Shown here piece by piece: positions 35,401 through 50,400 of a stretch of DNA of 64,000 nt. The stretch lies in the NCBI GenBank assembly GCA_900708905.1, contig CAADRB010000014.1, positions 1,273,348-1,337,347 of the forward strand, given 5' to 3'. Under the pieces are notes generated by a model. That model saw only the letters and a list, made by a program, of their open reading frames with translations. It searched no databases and had not been told where the DNA came from. This DNA comes from Hymenolepis diminuta. Lineage: Eukaryota; Platyhelminthes; Cestoda; Cyclophyllidea; Hymenolepididae. Position 1 is the first letter of the stretch. Each line of letters starts with the position of its first letter. Made by a program: the position numbers and the translations under genes.

Positions 35401-38400
35401 GTAGAAATGTTCAAAAGCTATCTTACACATTCATGTACATATTAGAGATCGAAAGTAGATAATTACATCCTTGTCTCTAGAGAACTGCAGCACAGCTGCT
35501 TTTTGTTTAAAAGAATCAATTTTTATTCTTCATAAGTTAAAATAGTATTTTTACATCCCGTGATTATAATTTAGAATATTTAATTGCGCATTTTCTATTT
35601 TAGAAAAGAGTACGTGCTGGAGGATCTCACCTCTCCGAATCTTTTTATGACGCCCCTTCAAAGGGTAAGAATTTGTCCTTGACAAATAATTAATTCTTAC
35701 CGTTTTTAGTTCTTACAAAGACCAATTGTGTTGCTTTAGTGCGATGCTATATATATATTTGATATTTGAATAATACCGAGAGAGAAGTGAATGAATAATT
35801 ATAAGATCGAAGCCTATTACTAAACAACTGCACTGCGGAGTCACGTATGCATTTGGATTAGCCTTAATTAATTAGCCTTAAATATTTTGGGGACAAACGC
35901 TCCCTAGAACTCACCTTAGGCAGAGGAGTAGCATCATAAGGCCTTTTGTCTACCTCCTTAACCAATGTGGTTGACCATTCTGATCATTGAGTGTGCACCG
36001 ATGCGCACCCATAAACTCTGAATTTGCAGATTCGAAATTACTATCCCATGGGTATTAATTTGGATCTACCTTTCGGGAATGGTCTGTTAGAATTTCCTTC
36101 AATTCAAGCATTATTGCACAGATCGAACCTCACCAGATTACAAACAGCATTTAATGGGTACGATCAAACACCAATCCCAATATTAGTAGTGACAAATATT
36201 AAAGACGAAAGATATTGGATTACAGTAATTTGAATTTTTTCCCTGAAATTGTGTTAATTGATTTTGGATAGGTTTTACATGGACTTAAATCCGGTTTTAA
36301 ACCTTTTTCTTGAAAAAATCAAATAAAGAAAACTTAAATGGTAATTGCGAACTGTAGAACGAAAGCGAAAAAAATTTTCTTATTTTAGTTTTTTTAATCT
36401 TCACATATGCTGTTTTCCTTTACTTTTTCTTCTTGCTAATCATAGCTTCAAACAAATTTTTGCCTTTAATGAAAGATCACAAATGATGCCGGAGAAAAAT
36501 TATATTCGCTAATAAGAATGATGGAAACGTATCATTAGGTTTTGTAAAAACGGAGGAAGAAATCAATTGTAATAAGTGATTTTCAATTTTATCATTTCAT
36601 TCTTTTTGACTAAATGAACAGCAAAGTTTAGCTCATTTAATTAAAATTTAAATGTTACTTTCGGATTAAAATTATACCTTACCCAATAAAATAGGTTCAA
36701 AGGATTCAATTTTAATTTTAAGTTGGTCGAATCACATTTGACCCATTTCAATGAAACTTCGCAATAAAATTTTCGTGCACTCTAACCGAATTACGCGGAT
36801 AGCCGCTAGTGCGCCGTCTGTACTTCCACGCCTTTTCTTACTGTCTAGGAAAGCACTTTAATTTGAAAAAGTGCTTAACAACAGAGAAGGCAAGAGGGGA
36901 TGTTACGTAAGGTGGCAGCGAAATCTCCTTTTTTTCCCATTGCCACCTCCCTTTCACCGTTAGAATTACTTATGTGCGCGTTTGTTCATGTCGGGGGATG
37001 ACTCAGCCTCCCCTTTTCGATCCCAAAAGGAGAAACAAACATTCTTCATTCCAGTGCATCAGGTGGTACGTGCTATACCGGTAATTCTTGGTTAGTGGGG
37101 AATTTTAGAGGCAAAATATCCCACAAAGTGGTCGATTTCATAAACATGATTAATGTTATATATGATTTAAATTTATTCTGGATTGCAGTTTCTATAACTG
37201 AGTTGTTTAAACATATTTAATTTTCTAGAAATGCTGATTTGTAGAAGTAAATTGAATCATTCGAATATTATCATGATTTAAGTTTTCTTTAAGTTTTAGT
37301 GCAGAAAAATATTTCAAAATATGAATGCTTGAATTGCGATTTATTTCAAGTTACTCTCTTCTTTAATAATATATACATTAACGAAAGGAATAAAACACGG
37401 ATTGAAGTAAAAACAATATGGATGAAACTGCGTATTTTGTGATTTATAAATAAAGATTTCCAACTGCCTTATAGTTGTTATTATTAATTATTATTGAGTG
37501 TATAAAATTAAAATAATGATTTTTTAAATCAGCATTTTAAAATAAAAATGCTGATAAAAAGATGTTTTTTGCTTGAAATAACATCTTTCTTGGAACAACC
37601 GGCTAGAAACATAAAATTCCTGTCTTTAATTGAAGAGTTCCTTTTGGATCTTCTGATTTAAATTATACATCTGAGGCTGAATTTTGAGATTGAGACGGAT
37701 TTCGATTTTCATGAATACACGTTAACCTCCTACTGCATTTTTGCTATTACGCATTTCAAAGGTCGGTTTTAATTTCTTTCATGAGAGAATAGATAAAATA
37801 GTTGGAAATGCAAAAGTTCAAATGGTTGCACGGTGACGCCAGTCCTATCTATATAATTACGGAGCTTTTAGTTAGTAAACTTCTATGATTTCGTCAACAG
37901 TTATCTATTACCAACCAAATGCTAAGGAAAAGGGTATTAGTAAATTCATTAATGGAATATTCCTGGAACTATGCCAATGTTTATTATCCAGCACCGGGTA
38001 TATTATGCCTGAACTCATTTTCATGCATACGTTTGGGGAAAATATTTTCATTCTTTGAGCCATTTCAAACTAAGGACCATTTTATTTTGCTGATTGCTTT
38101 ATCTATCCAGGCGAGATTTCAAAGATGTTGGTGGTTCTATTCCGATTAGAACCAGATTTGTCCGCTCATGTTATCACTTATCAGCCTACCGTGGAGTTTC
38201 GGTTCCCACGTTGTCAAGTAACATGAAGGGTACTGAATCGGCAGAACTCCAGCAAGGTTGTCAGCTGGTTTGATGATAGGACTTAATAACAGTGATAATG
38301 GGACCTATTTCTTTCAAATATGCCAATGATTAATTACGGTAAATTTGCGGAAATAAAAGTTAGGATATTCAGTTTGAGTCTAAGATGAAAGTTAAATATT

Positions 38401-41400
38401 TTCCTTGAAAGTAACTGGGAAATAGATCAAAATCTAATAATGAGGAGAGTCATTTTATCCACTGTTTCATTTTTGATTTAACAGAACTCAATTGGATACT
38501 TCTTTCCCCCGAATTTCAAATTACACGTTTTACTATTGTTTCATCTCAAAATATTATCGAAATGGTGTCGCGGTGATTATCAGTAAAATATACAATAATT
38601 TTAATTTTTCATTTCTTCCTACTAACACATGAGTATTTTCTCGTTAAATTATAGATATTCAGAAGATGTGCATGTACATTTTTTAATCTTTCAAAATTGG
38701 TAAAAATTTTGAAGTTTTCTGTTGCATATGAGGTAGCGACCTAAGTAAAGCTTACGATTTGTAGGTCAGAATGCTAATTTTTAAAAAATGATTTTCTCAT
38801 TTACGTGTAATATCAGTGTTTATACTTATACTTTGTACTTTCAAAATATCAGACCAAAACTTTCCAAATCAATAAATATAAAGTTTAATGAATTAATTTA
38901 TTACTGATAAAAGTAGTTGTTCTCTGGCTTATAGAAAATTCAAGAATCTTCTCTCTGGAGAACAGTAGTTGGTGTTTAATGTAAAGTAGTACAACTGCGC
39001 GCATAGCAGTATGGAGCGACTGTGATAATCTGGACTGTTCACTACAGTCGTTCAGATTCAGAAGGTGGAAAGAAGACCTAACTCACAGGTTTTAATTCGT
39101 CTCATCTACCGTGGATATATAGAAGATTGACCGATTGTCTGACAAGTCGATAAAGTGATAGTGGGTAGACTTTATTTCCAAGCTCGAGCATGCAGAACTA
39201 AGAATTAGGAAAGAAAAATATCATATTTAACCTCTTATTGGAACTATTTCATTTACTGACCAAATAAAGAGTATAAAGTTGATCCCGAGATTGTGGTGTA
39301 TTTTTTCTGGCACGTTATCCATGTTGTATACTACTGACTTGAAAATAAATATTTTTTTATGATCTGTCTCAAGCTTTTTTAAATAATTTTTGATTCATGT
39401 AAAAAGTGTACTTAAAGTACCAACACATGAAATCATCTTCAGGGAGATGTGGTGATGTAAAATGAACATCGTAATTTGTGGAAATCTGAACTTTTATTTT
39501 ATGTGATAACTCCCAATAGTCACATTTGGCGAAAATGTCAGCACTGTGTAGCCAACTTGAAAAATCGATTTGGGTTGAAGTAAAAACGAATTATTTAGAT
39601 CAGTTGAATCAGAATTTTTATTTTTCATTTGACAATAATTGATACATCTTCAAAATGCATGAGTAAAACGTTTTCACCATTCATCAGGAACAGTAAGGAA
39701 ACTGGCATTTGGCCTCTACACTTCAAATATTATTAATATTGTCGGTTACGACATTCACCGGATGGTATCCAATAAGCTTCGAACCCATAACTTAAGTTGG
39801 TAACTACGTCACACAAACTTTTAGCTTATCGATCTCTGTTTTAAGTATTCATTTTGAAGCTCTATTATTTGGTATGTGATTTATGATGTATATGCATGTG
39901 CTTTCAGATATTTTTACATTTTTCTCAATTTATTTGACAGATTTTATTCAGCTCTTTGACATTTTTCCTGTGGAAATTTAAAATTTCATAACCTAAATTT
40001 TTGCTACTATTATCCGTGGCAAAGCAAAAATTTTTAGTTCTTAATTATGGAAAGCGTCCGAACATAGTGGGTGGAAGAAGCGGTTTATGCAATGTCGGAG
40101 GGTTTTTGGGGTAAGTCGAGAATCAAAAACTAGCTGCATCTAGTTTCATAAAGCTTTCAATTACATTGAAACTCAGGGGGGGGGAAGGAGGTGGCTGTTT
40201 TTAAATGATTTCGTAACCACCTTCTTTGCACATGGCTCTTGTAGCAGCCGTCCACTGGGCAAGAAATTCTATCAGTTTTTGGAATGTCTGAATTGTAATG
40301 ATGCTCTTTTTGCTAGTGTCTTCTCATTTCATATGCGTTTGCAAAGAGTCAATGACACTGAGTCTTCATGCAGATCATCTCCCTTTCCCTCACACCATTT
40401 ATTTGTGATTGGTGTTCTAGAAAGCGTGTGGCAGATTTCATATTATGATTCTGCATCCTAATCGCACCTTCTTTCTCACGGAAGACCTGTTTCACATCTG
40501 TATTGAGCCACCTGAGCTAGCTCTTTATTTGCAAAACTTTAGATTTTTACAATTTTAGTAATTATAATTGTAGTTAACCTGTTGGAAATAGTTTTGAATT
40601 CTTGAGCTTAAAGTGGGAATCATTGATGAAAAATGTGACACCACCGATTGGAATGGAGTTGTTTTTATATCCAGAATTATAGATATTGAATCTAGGGATT
40701 GCTTCAGTTTTTGATATTTCAACATTTATGGTTTCTTTTATGACCACTAGATGGATTTTTTGTGCAGATAGTTAATGCACAGATCAGGGTTTCGGTTCGC
40801 TGTTATAAGACTTGACTTTCTAAACTTTAGAAATTGGCCTTTGGAATCTCCATGCGAGTGCGGAATACAGAAATAAGTTTTCGAACCTTCAGTTGAGTTC
40901 CTACAAGCATATTATTGACAGGAAAATTTTTGAAAGTGGTATTTTCGAATGTTTTGTAGTTGCTTTGTCTGATGTAATAAGGTCAACTCATAAATCTAAT
41001 AAAACTGAATTTAACTACTGAATCTGTTATGAAATTCCCGGAAATTCTGCATGAATATACGCGGCTTCCCGGGGATCATTAAATTAATGAGTTTATGCCA
41101 TGGAGATTATGCTCAGTTAACGAAGGAAATAAGTAATTAAGCTTTCATTGTAACATCATCCCTTAAGGTATTTAATAAGACTCTAACTCCGTTAATTAAA
41201 TTTAAATCCGATTAATAGGGTTTAATTATTTATTAGACTCACAATACTTACTTTACTTTAAATAAAAGGACCTTTTATGCAATCATTAATCTATTGTTTC
41301 TTATTTGAAAAGAAAATTAATTCAATCATATTGCATTAATAATTTGTATATGTTAAAAAGCGCATTGTTATTTCATGAAAACTGAAACAATTTTTAAAAA

Positions 41401-44400
41401 ATAAAATTTACTTTGTTGTGTTTTTTCGCATTTTATTCTTGGGTGTATTTCTCAAAATCGCAGTTTTATTTTCTGTTTTCTAGAATTTCTATATTCCAGT
41501 CCTTGGCACAGATTGAGTAATATAATCTCGAAGCGAATGAATAACGGTAGATTACTTCACTTACGGAAAAGAGGACAAATCCTAGTGCCACAATTGTAAA
41601 ATTTATTTCTTTTCACAATTCTAGGAGTCGGAAGAGTTCGAATCGAGTTATTTGTGATTGCGTGCTATGGATTACATAGTAAATAGAAGTAAATATTTGC
41701 AGCCTCAATAACTAAGCGGGCGATAAAAAGAAACTTCCATTCATCTATTCTTTCCATCCTTTAAATATCTAAAATTCATTTGAAAAATTGAAACACGCAA
41801 ATTCTTTATTATTATCTAATTACGTTTCTGGTACTTTAAATTTATTGCCGTAAAAAGTCCTGCTATCACTCAAAAATTTACAATGGGCTATTTTGTCTTA
41901 ATTTATTGAACAGCCAGAAGATCAGGCTTTGGCGCGTTCTCGATGGCAAGCCGTCCATGAGGCAGCCCGAGCTCTTGGTGAAAGCTTCGAGGAAGCTTTC
42001 ATTGGTGGAGTTTGCCGTCTTCTAGCTGCCATCTACCATTTAGGTTGCGCTGGAGCAATACCGCCAAAAACGTCGCCTTCCTCTTTAAAAACCACAACTC
42101 CCGTTTCAGATTCACCTGCTGAACCACGACTATTCATAAACCATGGCGCCGCAGAACGGGCTGCTCGCCTCCTTGGATGTCCCTCAGTGGAAGATTTGGC
42201 CAATGAGGTTTTCAGTGCAAAGAACATAGATGGTACAGACGGTGGCGGCCCACAGTCTCCAAGTAATCTTGAACTTCTTGGTGGATTTGTGGCGAACTTA
42301 TATGCAACTGCTACAAATACATTGAGAGATCTAATAAACAGGTTAGTTGTAAAATAGTATTTATACCTCGATAAAGATTGCGGACCATTCGAAATGCCAA
42401 ATTGAATTGAACTAATGGGCAAACAGGAAAAAATAATTGATACATCATGTCTTGTATTTATCGTTAACAACGATGAGAATTGGAAATATTTCTTACACCT
42501 AGTTTTCATCTTATCGATTTTTACATTTAAAAATAAATTCCTTTGTTAAAACTCTGCAATTATGCAAAATATTTGAATAAGTTAAACCCGAATTACTTAC
42601 TGTTGAATAACCTTTGAAATTGAACGTCAAGCAAAAAACTTTAATATACCCGCCGTTAATTCAATGCTTTCACATTTCAAGAAATTTTAAATCTTTTAGA
42701 AAAGCAATGGCTGTCATTTTTCCAGCAAATAACTTCTTCCTCTGTTTACGGATATTTTTCTGCTGAAATTTGTGTCATCAGGACAGACATTTTTTAAAAT
42801 ACGTGTTTTTTGGTAGGGTTTTCCTAACCACTCTGTGGCTGATCAGAAAATTATCAGATCCTACTTTTGGCCTGCTACGAACTACCAGAGGCATTCATTT
42901 GCAAAGGACATTTAAATCGCTACACACTTTCAGTAAATGTTCGATTAATTAAATTGTTTATAAATGGTTCAGTTAAATATCTAATTGGCAGTGATAAAAT
43001 GCACTTTCTTTAAAAAATTATGTTTTTCATTATAAATTATAATTACTTAGAATATGAGAATTTTGAAATTCGAATTGCATATAAGCGTTCATTCGGGACT
43101 CAATAACAAAAAATGTAGGCTTGAATTTTGCATGGCAGTTCTTTCCGTTCCCTGCACCAACCTGACTATGGGTCCTGTAACGATTAAGCCTTATCCATGA
43201 CTTGATCTGCAGGATTTCAAATCGCATAGCAAGTCAATAACTTGGCACGTTTGAAGATTAAAGTAGCTCTAATCCCAATATTAAAGCTAATTTCGAAGAC
43301 AGGCCAAATTAGTCTGAATGCCTACTCCTCAAACTTATCACCTTGTCTAAGATGAAATAACCTTTTCCGAGGAAAAGACCAAATGTTTAATAGGAGTACA
43401 TTCATTTGAAAAGAATGAGAGAGTAAAGAAGGCGATAGTTGGGAGAGGAATTGAGTGGAAAAGAGGAAGGCGCCGTTACTGAATGGGACAACCCAGGTTG
43501 TAGGGAAGAGTTGAAGTGCGGAGCGATAAGATCGTTGTCGGATTGCGCATCCTTTGTTCGTTGGTGTGGAACTGACAGTTAGGATAAAGACATGAATCAG
43601 TAGAGACATAGAGTTAGAATGCGCAGGTATTACAGGACCTTTAAAGTGAGTTGTTTTTCACTACCCTTCATATATAGTAAAAATAAGAATCTTGGTTTTT
43701 TAGTGAGATATTATCCGTAGATATTCTTCATCTTTTTCAGTAAATATTTCTAGGATTTGTTAAGCGTTCACATATAATTAACGTTCAACAGAGATGATTC
43801 ATCCTTTTTTCTTTTTTAACCTTAAATTACTTCAAAACTTGTGCCCTGACATTCCAAAGTCCGACTATATTTTAGTTAAAACATTAATTTTTAAATTACA
43901 ACTTACCGCGAAACTTTGTTGAAAATGTTAAATGGTACCTTATTTAAAACGAAGTAATTTTACAAATTGGAGAGAGATTATAAATGAATTAAAAATATAA
44001 CTCGTCGGATTATACAGGGTGGTTAGGATGTCTGTGGTCACATATATTTTTGTAATTTAAACTAACTCGATATTAATTAATGCATTTTTATATCAGAATG
44101 TCTCATAGTACATACTACTATAACTAATGAAATGAAAAGACACGCTCCGCAATAGTCTCTATAAAAGCGAAACTCAGGAATTTAGAAATTTTAAGATTTC
44201 TCAAGGTCGACACATCTTTCCTTCACAAAGTTAGGAAGGAACTGCTGAATGAAAACAATGGAGGTGAATTGGTCCCCACAAGCAAGAGAAACGAACACTG
44301 TTAACGCTCTGACTCACTCAGAACGCCTGAGTTTGTCAGAAGAGTACATGGCATGGCATGATAGATGAAAGTCAATGGGAAGCCAATGCGCAACATCTCG

Positions 44401-47400
44401 TCAAAGATCTTCAAGCGTCTGAAGGAACAATAAGGAACGTTGTTCATCAGGACCTCAAACACAAATCACACGTTCTTAGGCGAGGTCAGTTGATGTGGAC
44501 AAAAACAACTCAAGAGAATCGTTTAATGCGTGCAAAACTACTCTTCAAGAAATCGAAGCGTCCTGATGGAGAGGAGTGTCTTTGGCTTTTCTCCAACGAA
44601 AAGCGCTTCCACCAGGATGAAAAAGTCAATCGAGGGAATGACAGGTGATTAAATGGGGGCGGATCTCACTGAAGTTTCAACTGTCATGTATGCACACGAA
44701 GTTTCCAGCAAGCAACAGTGATGGTTTTCGGTGTTGTTAGCATTGAGAGGGGGAAGGGAGAGGGGGAAGGGAGAAGGGGAGGGCACATCATAACTCCTCC
44801 ACTTTTTCCACAAGGCCTTAGAGTCAATGCAGATGTAGATGTCTATGTGGAGACTCCTCAAACCATTGTTGTTAAGCCGCCTTGGATAGACAGCGCAGCC
44901 AATGGAGGAAGACCTCTCTATGTCCTCCAACAGGATTCCCCTCTACCCCATCCAGTTCCCAAAGCCCAGGATTGGATGGATGGATGGATGGATGGCCAAG
45001 AATTTTCATCATCGTGTCACACCAAACTTCTTATGGCTGCCTCCTAACTCACCAGATCTTAATACTTTCCATTATTACGCGTGGACCTGAGCGGGGCGTG
45101 GTTGAAAAGGAAATTAATAAGCATCCCCATAACACCAAGCCCTCCTCTCTCTCATGGAAGCAATAGCCCGAGGAATGGAGGACATCAACAAAGACTACCT
45201 GATCTGATCAAAGCTTGTAATCGCAATCGGACTCAAATTGAGGCGGTGATAGAAGGGGAAGGAGGACATATAGAATAAAACTTACGTTTATTTGTTTAGT
45301 TACAAGAAATTGTAACTTTCAACCGTTAACAGTTTCATTTTCTGTTTTTCTAAAAGTGCGTAAAGTGGTCTCAGATGCCTTTCACACCTAGTATATTCAA
45401 GTGGATTTCGTCTAATAAACTGCAATTCCAGTTCCCAAGTATAAACACTGTAAGGTCGCCAACTATGTAGTCCTAAATCTGGAAAATGTTTATGTGATTT
45501 TCGTTCTACTATTTGGATTGCTATGCTAATTCACTTACTCTAGGATTCAGGACTGTATATGTAAACTTAATATTTTCCTAGAAACTTTATCTAACTTATT
45601 ATTTCCCTTGGAATTTAAAATTGAGTTATTGCTTATTAGTAATTATGGTCATGTAAAAATATTTTTAAAAGTTTTGATAATTGAATTTAGTGATGAGACA
45701 GGGAAGGAGAATTGAATACGAGTACGCAAAGATGTATAATGTTAAAGGTCTTACTTCATTCGAATTCTGGAGGCAGTGGCTTATCAATATTCATAATTCA
45801 CCTTGTAATATTTAAATATTCTAGAGCTCACATTTCCTGACTTGATCGCTTAGATTCTTGATGTTTGCATGGCCTCGATATTCAGAGCTATTTGATCAGT
45901 TAATTTAATTGGACAGTTGGTCACACCACTTTGATTCTTCTGTATCTTGCTACAGCCCTTAGCTGGTAGGTGATATATTTTAAACGCAGCAGAGCTCACT
46001 AGATTTCACTCAATTTGACGTTTAATAGTAATTCAAATTAATAACAGAATATCACTTGAATTCAGTTTGCATTATTTCCATATGACTTCTTAATTACCTA
46101 ATACAAAGTATATTACAAGTTACTTTGGTAAATAAGATTGATATCTTATCATATATAATGCATAAATTAATAAAAGAGTGGTTTTTACTTTTTCTTTTCC
46201 ACCGCTTATATTTAAATGGTAATTTGCTTGATTTCATTTGATTTCTCCCATATCATTTGGGAGGTAGGTAGGTAGGTAGGTTGCACTGGCGAACTCCATT
46301 TGTTCCCCACGTTCAAAATGCAGAATATTTTAAGTTTCAGTTTATGCTTAAAAATTAACGGATGATTACCTAAATTTCCATTATGTTCTGATGAAAAGAA
46401 GATTTTTAAATGTAAATCATAAAACTACTTTTAAATTAAATGAAATGGTAAGAGATGCGTGAAAGGTGGATATAACCGTTTTAAGGCAACAAATTTTCCG
46501 AAAATTTACTGATTTCTTATGAAGCGATCAAAAATTAAGAGCGTTAAATGTGTGCTTGAATTAGTTTAGTTTCATATAATCATTAAATCACAAAATTTAT
46601 GGTAAATTTGTCATATTTACCTTCATTAAACTAATTTTAGCATTTTTTGCTTGATTACGTATTATTTGCAAAATTTCACTGGGAATTGTAATATTATTAC
46701 TTATGAAGATAAATTATGACAATGACTCCTATCCAAAATTTCATACCAAACGAGAATTTATAAAGAGAAAATCTATTTCATTATAAATATCTTATTTATC
46801 TATTGAAAATAATTTTTTTAATAAATTGTTGACGTTTTTCAAAATGTTTTCGGAAATCGTCCTAAATATATAAAACTTATACTTTGATAATATGATACTC
46901 GAGATATTCTGTAAAAGCTTACAAAATGAGATTATTAAAATTTGATTTTTTGTTCATTTTAATGAAAAACTGGAATTATGATTAAAATAAGGATATGTGG
47001 TGAGCGCATTTCATTTTCCTTTATGTCACCTCTAATATTTAATTATTAGTTCTATATAAACCATCTTATGACATATCTTTTTAATCTAGATTTACAGTTC
47101 TTAACATTTCTTCTTCTGTTTTCCCCAAAAAGAGCCCTGAATCCAATATCAGGAGGAATGCTTCGATCGAATTTGGAGGTTGAGCTTCGCGAACGGACAG
47201 CGCGAGTCGTTGTGGTAGATCCCCCCGGATTGCAGACACCCGAAGCTGGTGGTCGGATGTCCGGCGGAAGTTTTGAGGACCTTCTCTACAATTATACCAA
47301 TGAGTGTCTTTTAAAACTTTATCGTGACTGTCAGTCACACGGCGTAAGTGCCTTGAATTGTGAATAACCTTTTAAAGTTGATTTATTACTTCGTGTGATA

Positions 47401-50400
47401 AGCGTAATGATTTGGAATTCACCTTTGCGATTTGAAATCTGTAGTCTTTTTTCAAAAACCCTATCAAGATGGAGATGGGCTAGCTGTTACTATCACTATA
47501 ATCCTATTAACTCCCTTGAATTGTGAATAACGTGTACTTTACATAATGATTCTAAACTATGAGATTCTTCATCGATATTCAAGGTTTCAATTTTTTACTA
47601 CTTTTAATGGAGTTCACTTGGAGTTTAAATTACTTTTAGCATAGTATAAAGAGCGTTAATTACCGACTTTGGTGGTGAAGTTTGGAACGATTGTTTGAAA
47701 TATCGAATAACATAAAATTGAAAATTAATAGGTTCCAGATGACTGCATATTTTTTGTTTTATATCACTAATTAGTTAGGTCGTTCGTTCAATGAAATATG
47801 TAAAATATTCGATGTTTATGGCTTTGAAGTGACCAGGTTTTTGCCATATAATTTTGGTTAAAGTCTAGATCTGCAATTTAGTAAGCTGATATTTGAATTT
47901 ATGCCAATATTTGCTTAAAATTCATCAAATTCTGAACTAATTAGGAGCTGCTAGAGAACCAGCAGCTTCAGTATGAATAATCTACTTGATCGCATTAATT
48001 CAAATTCCATTAAACTCAAAAGGTGAGTAGAAATTGGATCAGCAAAGAGATTAGCACGTGATAATTTCACGGTCATTTAAATTAAGTTCGAATTCATCTG
48101 ATTGAAAAAGAATTTGTGCACTCAAATTAATTACGTTTGAAAGATTGGGTAGTGGTGCCACTCCAATGTTGAGAATGAAAAAGTCGTCATTTAGTACAAG
48201 CTAATGAAATTTCTCCTATTAATTGGCAGGATATCAGCATGATAATAGCTTACACAACTTAAACATAATACAGCTCACCAGAGTTTACTTTGGGTCAAAT
48301 ACAGTATTTTAAAGCAGTATATTTTTGTTCATCTGCTCACTTTTTTAGCATGAGTCACGTAATTCCTCAATTTATGTCAACATGCAAATTATGTGAAGTA
48401 ACGAGGAAGGAATATTCCACATGCTTCATAGTAGCTTTTTCTTAAGCCCCTTTTAACACCTTCGGTAACGCAAGTGGAATGCACAATGGGGTCTCATCTC
48501 CAGTAGAGGATGTTAATGTACCTCATTATTCAAAAGTACTTCGTATGTTCAGTCACGTCATCTTGCGGTATGTGTTTAAAGTAACCTGTCAGCATCAAAA
48601 ATGGGAGTGAAGGTGTATTAACCAAAGAGAAATGACCATTTGCATTAAGCGTTCCTAATTATCATTTTAGTCAATATTGGATGTAAATGAAGTAGTATTT
48701 ACCTATTGTTCCCTATAATGCTTTACAAACCAAATCGAACTTAACAAAAGTTGATTAAAGTGTGGTAAGAAATCATTTGAGTCCACAGTTTTCTTTCAAG
48801 TGAGTATTATTTCGAAGGGATGCAGAAGTTAAGAAAATTCTTGAGAACCTCTAATAGCTTTCTGACATGATTAAATTTTGAAGAATCAGTCAAAATAAAA
48901 TACGCAATGATAAATTAAACATTACTCTTATTTCTGAAGAATATTTTTTATTTTATCATGTTATAAAAAAAACTTCAGTATTTAATTTCAATTGATGTCG
49001 CTACAAATATAATATAAGTGGCCAATAGGATGCTTCTCCCTGTCCGCATTTAGAAGTTATAAAACTTAGTTATAAAGAAGGGATCGGTAACTCGATCATG
49101 ACAGCGAGAAAAATCGATTCTTAATCACAAATTCAAATCCTGTTTACTGAATTTTTAAGAAATCTGCTCGGACGGAGAAATCGTTCGATTTCCCTTTCCT
49201 CCCTGAATACTCAATTTCAAAGCGACACTAATAAATTATGCTGGCCAGGTCTATATATTTGAGATAATTAGATAAATCAGAGGGAAGAACGAGGGAGCTG
49301 GATGGCGATCTCTAAATTTTAACAATATTTCCAACATATTCATTCGCAATCAGATGCTTCGCCATACGTAAATTGGCTCTGAAGAGCAGTTGTTAGGGTT
49401 CGAGAAATCCTTGCTGGCCAAGGTTGGGGAGCGCGTTTGATGACACTTCCAGTTATATTATTTTGACGAAAGGTGGTATCTTAGATGCCATTAGGATGTG
49501 AGATAAATACCCTTTACATCTGCCAAGGGGTGGGGAGGGGGTTTGGAAAACAAAATGGAAAAATATATGTATGGCCCCAGTTGTGGAAAATGCCTCTTTG
49601 TCTTTAATAACTTAATTTTGAGGACCTTGGGTTAATGTTTATCTTTCAAGGCAGGCGGATAAAAAGTGCCGATGTTGCTTTTCAAGAGCTTTAACTTAAT
49701 CTTATGGCAGAAGAAAGTATACATCTGAGATAAGTAAGTTTAGAAGATTGAATGGTGGCCCCATTCCCATCTTTAGTGTTACGGATCCGTTTATTGGAAT
49801 ACACCGACGAGATTTTGTACATTGTATTTTTTTATACTGCCCCATTCAATTTCAAATATTCATTTACTGATTTTATAAAGTTTATTCTATATTTTATGAG
49901 ATTTATTGCGTTCGCCTCATTCTGCTTTATTGAAGGTTGCTCTTTTTTACTAATAATTACATACAGTGTTTTAAGAAGTGCTAAATAAAGTCCCGCCGCC
50001 GACATGTCAAAAATAAGGATAGCGGGACTCCATTTATATTTATGAACGGAAGGAATACTTGTACACATCACTCATATTTTGACCTTTAATGGCTTATTTA
50101 TTTATCGTTTGAATTTCTAGGATGAAAGTGGGAATATTCGTTGCGAGAACCCTGACTTTGTGGACTTCCTTGATAATCCACCAGGAAGTCCGGTAAGTGT
50201 GCTAAATGCTTGTTGATAGTAGATTTAAAAAACATCATTTATTGATTAACAACTTATTCGAATTTGGTTGAAAGGATAAATCATTAAATTAAGTGAAAGT
50301 ACTGATATTATTAATTAATAAAATAATTAAATAATGTATAATAATTGTCTACCTTCAATTCCAGTGAATTAATCTTTTCTTTAGTAATTTTTTGCTAAAT

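Larger units (their letters stand above)
44358..45278 (+). pseudogene. Transposase pseudogene of the mariner-like element
   Basis: Protein-coding relic of the element above, read by joining three frames; breaks occur near 44648, 44750-44790, 44890-44905 and 44975-45000. It is in the same orientation as the host gene but lies wholly inside an intron. Not functional. Confidence 0.85.
44014..45392 (+). mobile_element. Degenerate mariner/Tc1-superfamily (maT-like) DNA transposon
   Basis: A transposase relic in several frames between about 44150 and 45278. Recognisable in order: a helix-turn-helix region (KDLQASEGTIRNVVHQDL), WLFSNEKRFHQDEKVNRGND (first catalytic segment, where active relatives have F-S-D-E-K), FPQGLRVNADVDVYVETPQT, PWIDSAANGGRPLYV, LQQDS (second aspartate), PPNSPDLNTFHYYAW (third position, D replaced by H) and EAVIEGEGGHIE at the end. 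The first (D to N) and third acidic residues are lost, and frameshifts come from a purine run and a GGAT expansion. A left end starting acagggtggttagg at 44014 has a weak inverted match near 45365-45392. Spacing of the last two catalytic positions is close to the DD37D type, but the frameshift prevents an exact count. Confidence 0.85.
42342..47132 (+). other. MYO18 intron 9 (4.8 kb) with repeats and a dead transposon
   Basis: Holds repeat R3 copy 3, a degenerate mariner-type element, one member of repeat family R5 and a GGTA microsatellite. No extra myosin exon was recognised. Confidence 0.6.

Noticed and set aside
42033..42509. 158-codon minus frame
   Set aside because: Antisense of MYO18 exon 9.
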